Part shown: positions 9,540 through 21,382 of the stretch, one piece after another
Layout of the letters: each line of letters opens with the position of its first letter
Numbering within the stretch: the first letter of the stretch is position 1
DNA from: Glomus cerebriforme
Lineage: Eukaryota > Glomeromycota > Glomeromycetes > Glomerales > Glomeraceae
Direction of reading: 5' to 3'
NCBI GenBank assembly: GCA_003550305.1
Contig: QKYT01000046.1
Coordinates: forward strand, 153,173 to 217,172
DNA length: 64,000 nt
Notes under the pieces: model-generated
What the model was told of the DNA's origin: nothing
What the model saw: the letters and a program-made list of their open reading frames with translations, nothing else
Databases searched by the model: none
Program-made: the position numbers and the translations under genes

Positions 9540-11330
9540 ATGTAAATAATGAAGCAATATTAAAAAAAAAAAAGATTTTAACCTTTGAAAAAAATAAAAA
9601 TTTATATTTACTTCATAAAAAAAATCTATTATTATTACAAGAAGAAATAGGAAAAAATTTTGATATAAAAAAAAAAAATACTATTAATGATATTTTAAAA
9701 AATAAAGAAAAATAGTTGAATTTAAAATCAATAGTTCTAATATAACTAAACAAAAAGAAAAATTACCAAAATTTTTGAATTAGAAGAAGCTTTAGCAATT
9801 TGGATTTCAAATACTTTAGCTGCTAATAAAACTATTACAGGAGATGATTTTGCAAAATTAATGAATATTGAAAGTTTTACTAATCTGTAGATTAGTTAAA
9901 TAATTTTAAAAATAGATACAATATAAAATAGGAGTTTGCTATTTATCACCGCCGGTGATCATCACCGGTGTTTTCAAATTTGGTAATTCCGGTAATTCCG
10001 CCCAAAATTTAAGTGATCGACAAAATAATTTCCTTTTATGGAATCTTGTGTAACCCAAATTCGATTTCGGAGAGAAATAAAATTGCCTTTTTGGGTTGTA
10101 TAACGTTACCTAAATATCCATAAAAGGAAATTCCGACCAGCGTTAAAGTTTTGGCCAAAATTAAGTATGTGACGACTAACATGTGACGAATAGACTTTCA
10201 CACCTCGAAAAAATTCTAAGTCCCTGAAATAAATAGTAAAAATTGAAAACTGAGGATGTGACACGTGTGATGTATTATTACATATATAAAATCACGTGAT
10301 TACCGGTGATGATCACCGGCGGTGATTCATAGCAAAATTATATAAAATAATATAATAAGCATGGTAAGATGTAAAGTGGATTAAATAAAAAAGAATTAGT
10401 TAAAGAAAAAGAAAAATTACAAGAATTAATTAGTAATTTTAACCTTAAAGATGTATTTAATTGTGACAAAATAGGTAATAATTTTTTGTGTAATTTATGT
10501 TTTTGTCATTAGAATTTATTAATATTAATCCAAATATTATTTTATAATAGAATTATATTGGAAATTAAAATCTTTTAAAATATTATCTACTAATCCTTTT
10601 TTAAATCAAAAAACAGAATTACAATTTTATTAATATTCAATACAACTGGTTCAATTAAACTTTCAGTTCTTTTTATTTAGAAATATCAAATACTAAGAGA
10701 TTTAATTGAAATTAATAAATCAAAACTTCCAGTTAATTATTTTTGAAAATATCTATTTAGAATAAATATTTAGAACTTTTAAATCAAAGGATAAAAAAAA
10801 AACATAAGAATTCTTTTTTTGATAAACAATGTACCTATTTATTCAAATATTACAATTCATTATTTACTTCCTAATACTACAGTTTATTTGCAACCTGCTG
10901 ATACTGATATTATTAATTCTTTTAAAGTTTATATATTATTTATTAATTATATTATAAAATGTAAAATAAATATCCTAATTATTAGTTATAAATTTTAGGC
11001 ACAATATTGAAGAAGATTTATAAAAAACAGAATTGAAGCTTATGATAAACAGAATTTAATATTACAATTTCTAAACTGAAAATAAGTAATTCTATATCAC
11101 TTTGTGCTAAAGCTTAAAAAGCTGTAACAAGTAAAACCATTTATAATTATTAGAAAAAAAAACTAGAATTTTACTCACTTCAGCTTCATCTTCACTTTCA
11201 CCTTCACTCTTATCTTCATCTTCTAATAAAAAGCATAATTTAAATGAAATAGAGAAAATTCAAAAATTATTAAATTAATATAATAATTTTATTTTTAGTG
11301 AATTAATAAACACTGAGGAATTTGTTTTAA
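9540..11330 (+). pseudogene. Pogo/CENP-B-type DDE transposase relic, interrupted by a MITE
   Basis: Plus-strand fragments in several frames match the order of a pogo/Tigger-type transposase. Near 9780-9865 ELEEALAIWISNTLAANKT resembles the CENP-B-type helix-turn-helix region. Near 10,430-10,580 LKDVFNCDKIG and ELYWKL correspond to the family motif around the first catalytic Asp (NADETGLYW). Near 10,810-10,930 ILFLINNVPIYSN and LPNTTVYLQPADTDIINSFK match the second catalytic block; the usual DN pair is here NN. Stops and frameshifts are numerous. The 409-bp MITE at 9931-10,339 splits it between the first two blocks. It is inactive as read. Confidence 0.8.
9931..10339. mobile_element. MITE with palindromic termini and 10-bp flanking repeat
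   Basis: Both ends carry TTTGCTAT followed, after two variable bases, by ATCACCGCCGGTGATCATC in inverted orientation. The block ATCACCGCCGGTGAT is itself a perfect palindrome around one base, followed by a second one, ATCACCGGT. ATATAAAATA lies on both flanks (9921-9930 and 10,340-10,349), a duplication length seen in Mutator-like elements. The interior also folds: TTTCCTTTTATGGA near 10,030 pairs with TCCATAAAAGGAAA near 10,110. It has no coding capacity. A related, decayed copy lies at 32,181-32,345. Confidence 0.85.
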
Positions 11331-12049
11331 TTGATGATGATNATAATTATGGAGAAGAAGAGTTTACAGATGAAGCAATTGTAAATATAATAAAATCAAG
11401 CAAATTAGAACTTGAAGAAGAAGAATTAATTTTATTATTAAAAATATTTACTTTAGAAATATTAAAATTATTAGATAAAATATTATCTTTTCTTGAATAC
11501 TTTTGTTATAGAATTCAATAATAGGAATATGTTAAATAATTTTAAAAAACAAATTATTTATTTTAATAAAAATAGTAAAATTCAATTAATATTAGATGGT
11601 TAGTTGAATACTTAATGAATATTGTTTGAATTTGTATTGCAAAAAAAAATCATGTATTTATATTTTACAAAATACCAAATTTATTATTAAAATAAAAATT
11701 GATTCTAATATAATCCTTTATTCTTAAAACTTTTAATTAAATTGCTTTATATATTTTTTAATAATGAAGTTTACAATTTATTATATTTAATATATAAATG
11801 TAAAATTCAAATACAGTTATTATTTATTAAAATTTTTTTGTTTTAATATAATAAATTTATTAATGCAGTTCTTAAATTTTTTAAAATATCATATGTAATT
11901 ATGATTAAGATTATAAATAAATAATATTTGTATAATTATATGTTAATTGGATTCTAATCATAAATATTTTAATCTGCATAATTAAAATTACATATTATTA
12001 GAATTAATTTTTATTGTATAAATAATTAATTATTTATTACAACAATTGT
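11331..12049. other. AT-rich repeat DNA, no gene seen
   Basis: Around 11,340-11,480 a GAAGAAGAA-rich plus-strand stretch reads as an acidic peptide with stops and may be the decayed C-terminal end of the transposase relic or a separate protein relic. The rest is AT-rich sequence with nothing recognisable. One N lies at 11,342. Confidence 0.4.
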
Positions 12050-12440
12050 ATCTTTATTATTATTTCTTATTATTATCATAATTATTATTCTTTGCACTTA
12101 ATATATTATCTATATTATAATCAAAATTATCTTTTCCAGCTCTTTTATTATTACCATCATTAACTTCATCATTTTCCATATTATTTTTATTTGAATTATT
12201 CAATATATTTTTTGAAATATTGACAATTTTATTAGTAATTAAACTATGTGATAAATTAATAAATTTATTAATTTATAAACTTTTAATTACTACATAACAA
12301 TTAGCTTCAGACATTATTTTATCACTTGTCAGTGTAATTAATTTTTGAGTAGAAGTTTATTTATTATTATATTTCTTATTATTTATGTTTACAAATGTTT
12401 TTGCAATACTATTAATTTTATCATTATTAAGACAAGTATT
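12050..12440 (-). pseudogene. Unrecognised decayed coding relic, asparagine-rich end
   Basis: The minus strand reads as a protein-like stretch of roughly 125 codons with two stops, ending in an Asn/Asp/Lys-rich hydrophilic tail (NMENDEVNDGNNKRAGKDNF lies in it). No domain is recognised. The position between transposon relics suggests the C terminus of a repeat-encoded protein, but this is only a guess. Confidence 0.3.
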
Positions 12441-12756
12441 CTTTTTTTAATTAATTTCATAAAATCCAAATTCAGTTTTTAAATTAGATTTTTAACATAA
12501 AATTACAGTTACCACTGGTTATAATGAACTTATATATACTAAAAACTTGTTATACTGAACTAAAGTTCTTAGAACTGAATTTTTTATAATTAATTATACT
12601 AGTTTTAGCAAAACTGATATCTAAATCAAATAGATTTTACTCACTAATTAGTTCAAAGTATAGCATAGAACTATCTATGTACATGCTATAGTTATACTAT
12701 TTCGTCATTATCTGCCCGCTCGCTCATCAAGTTAATATTTAATTAGTTCATCATTT

Positions 12757-12845
12757 ACCCAATCTGTCACTAATACATGTGAACTACTTATATTTTTAGA
12801 ATACCCAATCTGTTATTAATCACGTGATTTTATATTTTTAGAACA
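12757..12845. repeat. Two tandem units of about 46 bp
   Basis: ACCCAATCTGT begins both units (12,757 and 12,803) and TATATTTTTAGAA ends both. The middle differs: ACATGTGAAC in the first unit and TCACGTGATT in the second. It is non-coding. Confidence 0.6.
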
Positions 12846-13976
12846 AAGCTTTACAATAAAATAAATTATAATATGTTTCATTTGTTTTTTTTTTATTTTT
12901 GTTTATTTTGTAATTTTTAGTTTTTTTTGTATTCTTGAAGTTTAAAGTAAATATGATTTTAGTTTTCATTTGTACTCTTAAAATTTAAAATAAATATGAA
13001 AAATAAACTAACTTAAAAATTTAAAATAAAAACTATTTATTACATATTCTTTTTTATCGTACAATAATTATAAATTTAAACCTTTTGTATCATAGTATTA
13101 TGGTCTGCAAACACTCTTCTTCTATTTTTCTTACTTTCTTGTAGGCTTTTGCACTTCTTAATATGTTAAAGTTTATTGAAGCTAAACTGTTTTAAACATA
13201 TATCATTGAATAATCAAATTCATAATAGCGTAATGAACGTTAGACCTGCCACAAATTCTTTATTTCTGATGTAATATTACATTTTGACTTTATGAACTAT
13301 AATAGCCCAAGTGAGATAGATTAGTATCTAAAGCTAAGAATAGTTTGTCCCATTTTTGTCTTTCTAGCTGCATTTTATAGGTGTTATCAGAATAACTTCA
13401 TCTTTTTCTAATATTTTTATGATAGATCCTTTGTATTCTCAAAATTGATAAATATTGCTTTTGAAAGTACTGGTAGTTCTAAATTTTCAAATAGAGTATC
13501 TTTTACAATTTTCATAGATCTATTAACTAATCCTATTTCAGTCTATATATTTAATATTAATATAATATGACAACCTTTCGCCAATAACAGTTCAGCTTTA
13601 AGTTCTTTGTTACATTAGAGTTAATGTATTTGGCTTTCCTTTCTCAGTATAAACCACCTTGATTTTTATTACTGGCTGATTCAATTTTTTGAGCATCTTA
13701 ATGTTAACCTTATTTATATCTTCCCATTTTGTTAGTAAAAAGATTGCTTTCAGAATTCATTCATGATTTAACCAATTTAATTTATTTTTAAATTGATTTA
13801 CAAGTGTTTTTTAATCATTTAGGCTACTGTCTCCTTCTTACAATCTTAGAAGTATTTTTCTAAAGTTTTTTTATTTTTCTGACTTCTCGGATTGCCATTA
13901 CACTATATTGAGTTCATAAACTTCTCTGAATTACTTATATGCTACCAAACTATTATTTAAAGATATGTCATGCAAT

Positions 13977-14404
13977 TAGGAATAGAGGTTAATTAACCAT
14001 TAATTATGTTACTTATAATTAGTCTAAAATGGTTAACTAACTATTACTTTTAATTAACTAATAAAAATGTAAGAATTTAATTTAAGTCATGTGATTTAAT
14101 TTATTAAATTCTATAAATTGATAATCATAATTTATAAATTATAATTTATAATTTGATAATCATAATAAAGATGATAATTCTGATAATGATAATATAATTG
14201 GATTTAAATCAAATGTAATTAATTTAGATAAAAAATAAATAAAATAAAGTTTATTTTAAAATTTTAATAAATTATAATATATTATATATAATTAATATAT
14301 TGTATATATGTTTAGTTATTTATAAGTTAATTAACTGTTAATTAACCATTAATTAATCGGTTAATTAATCAAATTTATAAGTAATAGTTACTTTATCAAT
14401 CCTA
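13977..14404. mobile_element. hAT-like MITE (copy C) inside the Helitron relic
   Basis: The left end is TAGGAATAGAGG and the complement of the right end is TAGGATTGATAAAG. The 8-bp flanks CATGCAAT and TATGTAAT agree at six positions, both changes being C/T. The arms are built from the word GTTAATTAACCATTAATTA and its variants, in both orientations. The element is 428 bp and non-coding. Helicase motifs on both sides are collinear, so the insertion interrupts an older Helitron. Confidence 0.65.
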
Positions 14405-14675
14405 TATGTAATATTTTATCAGTGTACATGGAAAGGTCAAGTACTAGTGGAAGCTGTCTGAAGTCACTGAACATAATAATGGATCAATTTCTGAAAGGCT
14501 CATTATTGCTTTCTAGAAATACTTATCTTAACCTCAAGTCAATTAAGCTAAACATTTATCTACTTACTATACTTTTTTCATCTATTATAATATATCTTAC
14601 ATTTTGTAACCTTTCTTGAAGTTTCTTCAGATGAATATTATCCAGTTCAAATTTTTTGTCATTCTTTATCAATAT

Positions 14676-15009
14676 TAAAGTTGTCCTTTTAAACTAATGA
14701 GTTTAGAGAATTATTTTAAATTGAAACTATTTTAAACTAGTTTAAAAATTTATTTCAAATTTTGAAACTTTCTAAACTAAAAAATAAAAGTTGATTTTTA
14801 TTTTCAAATCTAGTTTAAATTAATTTTAGAGTTTTAAATTAGGTTTAAATTAGGTTTAAATTAGGTTTAAATTAGTTTTAAACTAACTTCTATTAGTTTT
14901 AAAGTTTGATTTAAAATTAGTTTAGAAGTTCAAAATTATTTAATAAAGTTTAGTTTAGAAGTTTAGAATTAGTTTAGAAAATGAATTTTAGTTTAGAAGG
15001 ATAGCTTTA
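14676..15009. mobile_element. hAT-like MITE (copy E) inside the Helitron relic
   Basis: The left end is TAAAGTTGTCCTTTTAAAC and the complement of the right end is TAAAGCTATCCTTCTAAAC. Flanks are ATCAATAT and ATCGGTAT (six of eight). The arms are TTTAAACTAG/TTTAGAAG words, including four near-perfect tandem copies of TTTAAATTAGG around 14,840-14,880. The element is 334 bp and non-coding. Confidence 0.7.
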
Positions 15010-18000
15010 ATCGGTATGCTAAGTATTGAGTGAATTGTCAATCTGTTAATATTAAATACAACTATTCCTGTTAATGCGATTACTATTAAAGGTAATTTGG
15101 TCTCATATATTGCCATTATACAAAGTTGATTTCTTATTGCTTTAATAAGATAAGACTTTTCAATTCTCGCAATTCTTATGATTAATATTTTTAATACATC
15201 TACCAGCTTCCCTGAAATGGTATTGCTGTAATTATTATTATTTTCTTGAATACTATTTCCTGTTTTTCATTTAGATTTTTTCCTATTAATTCATTTTTAT
15301 TTTCTGTAGCATTGTTTATGCTGTTATGTGAAGCTTATTTTATAAAATCATGAGCTTTTGCCAAATTCTCACTTAAATAATTTTGTTGAACTTCATTGAA
15401 CTAATTGTGATTCTAATATAAATCTCATGATTCCAGATCAGAGTTGCTATCTATATGCATATTTGAATCCATTCCGCAAGATACATCCAATCATATCTGA
15501 ATCCTTCTAGTTTCTTTTCTTCAAGCCATTTATCTTGACTCTTATCATCACTGATTTCATCCTCATGTTCAAGTATGTCATTTGGATCAGCTTTTATTAT
15601 GTTAATATGTTGATTGTAAAGTATTGACCAAGAGATATTATTATTTTCTATCAGTTGGTCAAGACTATTATGCTATACATGAAGGATAATTTTGATCTGA
15701 CAGAAATCTTTCTAATGGTCTCCATTTTGTATTGTGAGTTAGATATAGTTTGAATAATGAAAATTCTTCAAATTATTCTGGTCTATCCCAGTAATTTCTT
15801 AAAGAAGATTGTGTTGTGTATTCATTTTTTTTAATATATTCATTATTTTCTCTTCTGTCTGTGCCATGTATTCACCTTGGTATTTTCTCATTGAGATTTA
15901 ATATTACATACTATTGATTTAATGATAAAGTGCTATGCCAAGAAGAAGATGACATGTTTTCTGAGCCAATATGTCTCATTCTACCATGCTTTTGACTTTT
16001 GAGTAATAGTTTCTATATTGATATAATGGAAGGTTCATTGCCATTGCTATTAGCAAGAATTTGATTAAAAATTTCTGAAAAAGTATTGATTGAAGGTTTA
16101 CTTTGCTGGCATATTTGGATATGTATTGCAGGGTTATATATATACTAAGAATAGGTTTTAGGTTATCATTAGCATGTCATTCTTGCAATTGGAGTTTGTT
16201 ATGTGGTTTGATTAAAGAATCATTTCTCACTGTTATGAATTCAGGCTATCCGTGTTTATCTGTCAATATGAAAGTCCAGTCATTATGATCTCTAGAATAC
16301 CAAACTTGCATGTTTGTTATCCTGTTCTTTTGTTGACATGTATACAATATGAAGGACTATAACATATGTATTATTGTAATTTGTTAATTAATTCTATATA
16401 GTCCTGCTATAAGCTATCTTAGATTTCATCTCTACCCTTCTGATAAGAATGTCTTTTGGAAATAGGTGTATTTATTCTCAAGTTCATTGTGAATAATATT
16501 GAATTCATGTATTTTAATACTTTGTTCATTTCATTTTTATTTTCTTGCATTTTGTTCTAATTTATTATAGGTATGTTCTGCTTCTTTCCAATTCTATGCA
16601 CATGTATGCTTTCTCTATGCTGCTATTCGAAGTGATATCACTAATCTTCTAGATTCTAATATTTTACTAGTACTTCTTTAAAGAAATTCTCAAATCTTTT
16701 GTTGAAGAACCATGTCACTATATATGGATTATTTATGACATTTTGTTGTCTCTGCTTAGCTGAATCATCATTTTCACTATGATTTTTGTTTGGCATTAAA
16801 TTGTGAAGTTCAGGCCATGCTAAAGGTAAAGAAAATTAAATACTGATATTTTATTTATTTGATTATATCAGTCAGTTCTTAATGTCAAACCATCCAAAAT
16901 TGATGTATTTTACATAATCTAATTCTATATTTCATAATTTGATCTGTAGGTTTTTTATTTCCATTAGCTATCATTTCTTGGATATCTGAGATTTTGATTT
17001 GTCTGTCTTTTAAATTCTGATTAATGTATATTTGCCCTTCTTATAATGTCCTTCATCTCATAGTTGAATTTAGCGTGAAATATTTCCATCTCGAATGACA
17101 TATAAATCTTCCATTTTTGTACTATAATAGATGCTTAAAATATTCTGCTGATTTCATTTCATTAGGACATTCTGAATGAAGATCAGCTTGGCCATATAGG
17201 TACAGAGTTGGAAAAGTTCTTGCTATATAACCAGAAATCTGAAATTTGCTTATAGAAGTACCATTGATTTCTGGTCATATTAGTGAAGAATTATTACTTT
17301 GCATTTGATCAAAAATTTTGTTTATAATGACATCTTCTCATTATGTTAGTAGAAGTATTAGTACAAACATTTTCGATATTAATTTGTTACCATTTTTTGA
17401 GTTATCTGTCTTTTCTACTGGTATGTTTTATAAATGTGAAAGATTATTAAATATACTACTATTCTTGAGTAAGGATTGAAAAATTTTATTGTTAATAGTT
17501 ATGTCTTTATAATAACAATTGTTTTCTTTTAGCCATAGTAATACTTTAGTAACTTTTCTTCTTTATATAATAAAATCCTTAAAAGCTATTAGATTGTTTG
17601 TTATTTACTATTATACAACTAGCACATCCAGTATTGATGGCTATCTTAGAAGTCAACTTATAAATTTTTATATATTTTAGAGAAAATTTATTACGTTTCC
17701 TCAGTATCTGTGTTGTTTACTGCAGACTCTATATACAGATATTATTGTGAAAACTTACACTATTAGTATTTCTAATATGTCATTCAGATTTATATTGTTT
17801 TCTGCAGAAAACTTCTTTAGTGTTATTTTTTTTGAGTTGCAATATCGACATATTTCATTAATGAGTGTTATAGATAGTATTTTCTCATTACATATATTGC
17901 AAAGTTTATACTATATATTATCTATTATATTGTGAAAATTATAAAATAGTTATTATTCCTCCTAGCTGATAGTGATAGCAGAAATTGAAGCAATAGGTAT

Positions 18001-18290
18001 GTCTGAATTATCATTGTTTCTTTATTTTTTTTTGAATGTTTAAGTCATCATCATTAAGATTTTCATTTATATTATGCCTATGGTCTCTCATTTCATTATT
18101 GTTTTACTCTCTTAATCTCTGATAAACATTATATTTACAATTTTGACGAAGTTTATATTTTTTGGTAGTTTCTATTGATTCTTTTTATTTTTTCTTTCCC
18201 TAATACTTTTAAGATGCCTTTCGTGATTTTCATCTATTTCCTTTAACTTTTTTTGCCTTTTTAATTCTTTTTCTCATATGAGGCAAATCT

Positions 18291-18699
18291 CATATTATTC
18301 AGTTATCTCATTGTTTATTTTCTAATAGTTTTGAAATTAGTAAATTTATTCATTTTTTTTGTATAGACTGTTTATTTTTATTTATTTTATATTATATATT
18401 TATTTTATAAATTGTATATTTTATTTTATGAATTTTTATAAATGAAAACAATTTACTTTTATTTTATTTATGATTTGTTTTTTTATTACTCAAATTGATC
18501 TGTTTCTTTATGTTTATTAATATATAATTTAAATTATAAATGTAACAATTGAAGCAATTGTTTATTAATATATAATTTAAATGTAATAAATGATATAATT
18601 GAAATAATAAATAATAATTAGCTGAGTATTACTGTATGTAATCAGGTAGTTATTTGCAAATGAAACAATACACTCTAATATATAATTTGGTAGATTTAT
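18291..18699. other. AT-rich DNA between Helitron and hAT relics
   Basis: AT-rich sequence with a short inverted duplication around 18,540-18,600 (TATAATTTAAAT and AACAATTGAAGCAATTG). No gene or clear element border is visible. Confidence 0.4.
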
Positions 18700-20290
18700 T
18701 TGAAAATTTGCTAATATACTTATGTGAATCAAATTTTATAATATTTTTTATCTATTTTATTTAAAATAAATGTACTTTTATATAGTTCTAAACAATATTT
18801 AATAGTTTCATTATGTTGTTCTTGATCATGTAAAATCACAATATATCTAGCATATGTTTCACTTCAATACGTTTACTTCTTCTTGTAGTACAATTTTTTT
18901 AATTAATGATTTTATGCTCTGAACTTATTAACAGTTTCTATTTTTCTAGTATATTTTTATATTTAATCACATAAAATTTTAGCCTTATAACAATCAAAAT
19001 TAAAAATTTTCTAATTGAAATTGATATTTAATAATTCTTTTAAGGATGTATTTTTTAAGTGGTATGTTTTTGAATTGAGAATCTAAAAAAAATAAGTAAT
19101 ATACTATACTTATCATCATCAAACTTATCAAATCTTTTATTAATTACTTTAATACAATGATTTTAAAATGCATTTTTTCAGATAATTATAAATCTTATTA
19201 AACTTAAAAAACAATCTGCAAATGTAGTTTTTCTTAATTTTAAAAAAAGTATCATTTTTTCTAGAGGATCTAAAATAAATCTAAAAATTTATAAATTTAA
19301 AAAAAAATTTCTCAATTAAATAATTGGTTTTATTTTATCATTTGTTAGTAAATGATTATGATCAATAGCTATTTTTTTTAATATTAATTTTAAATGTATT
19401 ACTGAATTTATGGATTCACTAGTAGTAATCTATTATGTTTTATAATATAATTTTAATTCTTTTTCTTTAATTCCTTTTTCTTTAATTATTTGAATAAGTT
19501 TTAAATTAGCTAAATGAGAATTTCTAAAAAGTTATCAAAATATTAATATATTTTAATAAATGATTTTCAAACTTTTTCTTGATAATATCATATATAATTA
19601 AATTAATAGAATATGCTATACATTATATATTTTCAATTTTTAGATTGATTTTCATATATAATTTTTTATACATTACAAATATTGATTATATTATCAGAAA
19701 CTATAGTATATACAGTATTTAATCTTTTCTGATATCTTTAATAATTTTTTTAATTATTGTAATTAAATATTTTGCAGTATGAAAATTTTCTGATAAATTA
19801 AAAAGTTAATAAAGATATTTTTTATATAATAAAATTATATAAATAATATTATACAATAAGTAAAATTAAATAAAAAACACATATGATAATCTATATAATT
19901 TAATAAACCTAAAGTTAAATTCACACTGTTCTAAATAAAATTCTGCACACAATAAAAAATTTAACTAATATATAATTAATTCATGTATATTTATATTTGT
20001 TAAGTTTTGTTGAATCATAATAATTATTTATAATACTTTGATCTTTAGAGTTTTTTCTTTTTTTTTTTTACATGACTTTGATTTATCTTGCCATTTTATT
20101 ATCTTAGTCATATACTTTTTAATAACTACTACTAATGCATTTAAATAATAGTTTGAAAATGCTCTTTAAGTTTTGAAATTTTTTTTACATATCTATATAT
20201 TATTACAATACTTATAAGAAATAGCAAATTTGTCAAAACCAACAGATGTTTCTTTATAAATACTGTAAATATTTTTTTAAATGGTATTAA
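18700..20290 (-). pseudogene. hAT transposase relic
   Basis: The minus strand keeps, with many stops, the order of a fungal hAT transposase. A BED-finger-like start (KYCNN...CKKNF) lies near 20,230-20,170. FHTAKYLI and ILVSDNIINI with NV near 19,790-19,660 correspond to the first catalytic Asp region (VVSDNASN). FLEILI near 19,540 and TTSESINSVIH-like text near 19,430 follow. KTTFADCFLSLIRF near 19,220 and NHCIKVINKRFDKFDDD near 19,130 match typical hAT C-terminal blocks. It is inactive as read. A former relative is a plausible source of transposase for the hAT-like MITEs in this window. Confidence 0.75.
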
Positions 20291-20549
20291 ACAGTTGATT
20301 TTATCATTTTTATAAGTAATTTTAGTTTTTTATCCTTTTCTAAACTGCTTTCTTTATGATTCATTATAAAAGAAAAATAAAAAAAAGTTGTAAAAAAAAC
20401 ATATCATATTAAGTTATATTTAACTTCTCAATTTTTTTTAAAAAATTTTATTTTAAATTCATTTTTAAACATCAGATTATATAGCATGTGGCAAGTATTA
20501 CAGCATACAAAAATGTTACTACAAATATCAAGTGTTATGGTATATAGCA

Positions 20550-20674
20550 ATGATTTGATCAAAAAAAGTTTTAGTAAATTACTGATATCAATACTGATTA
20601 ATTTGGATTAGCATCAGTTTATTTTAAACTAAAACTAAAACTAAAACTGAACTGAACTGATCAGAATTCTAGAT
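20550..20674. repeat. Possible hAT terminal region with reiterated ACTAAA/ACTGA words
   Basis: Read on the minus strand from 20,674 the sequence starts TAGAATTCTGATC and runs into CAGTTCAGTTCAG and repeated TTTTAG words. This resembles the termini and word-filled arms of the MITEs. It lies just upstream of the hAT transposase relic and may be its 5' end. No matching inverted end or target duplication was found on the other side. Confidence 0.4.
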
Positions 20675-21382
20675 TAAGAAATATCCAAAAATAATCTACA
20701 GCCCAATTATTGCTATGCAATTGGTTTCTTTTGTTATTATACTTCTGGTTTTTTGCAGTAATATGATGATTGGTAAATTAGATGAAGTTTAAAAAAGATA
20801 AAGGTATATGGTTAGATAGTTAGTTAGGTTAGGGGTTTGAGATAGATGTTTATTTTTTTTGCAATAGATATGTTAAGGATAAAGGTTTTTTAGATAAAAT
20901 CTCTTACTTAGGTTTACTACTCTTTGAAGTTAATTAGGTATCAGTAAAATCATTAGAAACTAGCTTATTTCAGTAAGGTAAATATATAAGTATGTTTATA
21001 ATAAAGGTTGTATGTTACATAAGCAACTCAGAGTTTGTTTCTGTAAAGCATATTGCACTATTTTATACCAGAGCAGTTTAGACAATGACAGGAGAAGCTG
21101 CTTATATATCATAGTTGTTTTATTTATATCTTGAGCATATTTTATCTAAGGAGGCTTTGCAATGAAGCCTCACTCTCATGATCTGGCTTTCTAAGTGCGA
21201 CAAGTGACATTTTTTCCTTTGGAGGGTGATTATGACTTTGTTTATAAGATTTTTATACAATAACGCCGTCTCAAAAAAAAAATGTTACGCAAAAAAATAA
21301 ACGATTATCACGTGAAATAAATTTTGAATAAAACCAATTCTACCAGTTTTTTTCTTTCACTAAAAAAAANAAAAAAAAAAAA
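20675..21382. other. Upstream region of NOSIP, repeat-like
   Basis: No gene is seen. The segment ends in AATAACGCCGTCTC followed by ten A residues (21,260-21,283), reminiscent of the poly(A) tail of a short retroposon, but no pol III A or B box can be named with confidence. A long A-run with one N lies directly upstream of the NOSIP start codon. Confidence 0.4.

Larger units (their letters stand above)
13090..18290 (-). pseudogene. Helitron Rep-helicase relic, carrying two inserted MITEs
   Basis: The minus strand encodes, in order but with many stops and frameshifts, a rolling-circle Rep domain and a PIF1-like helicase. A basic N-terminal region lies near 18,290-18,100. The HUH-type segment QHRESIHVH is near 16,630. 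RNDSLIKPHNKLQLQ and LQYISKYASK near 16,230-16,100 are hallmark Helitron Rep C-terminal sequences. Helicase pieces follow: KSYLIKAIRNQL (motif I, with the GTG lost) near 15,140, NINRLTIHSILSIPI near 15,040, YIIIDEKSIVSR (motif II) near 14,550, FSDFRQLPLVLDL near 14,450, and WAIIVHK with EFVAGLTFI (motif VI) near 13,300-13,240. It is clearly inactive. Terminal Helitron signals (5' TC, 3' hairpin-CTRR) were not identified. Confidence 0.85.

Noticed and set aside
21260..21283. CCGTCTC plus poly(A), like the end of a SINE
   Set aside because: No pol III boxes, head region or target duplication could be identified; A-runs are common here.
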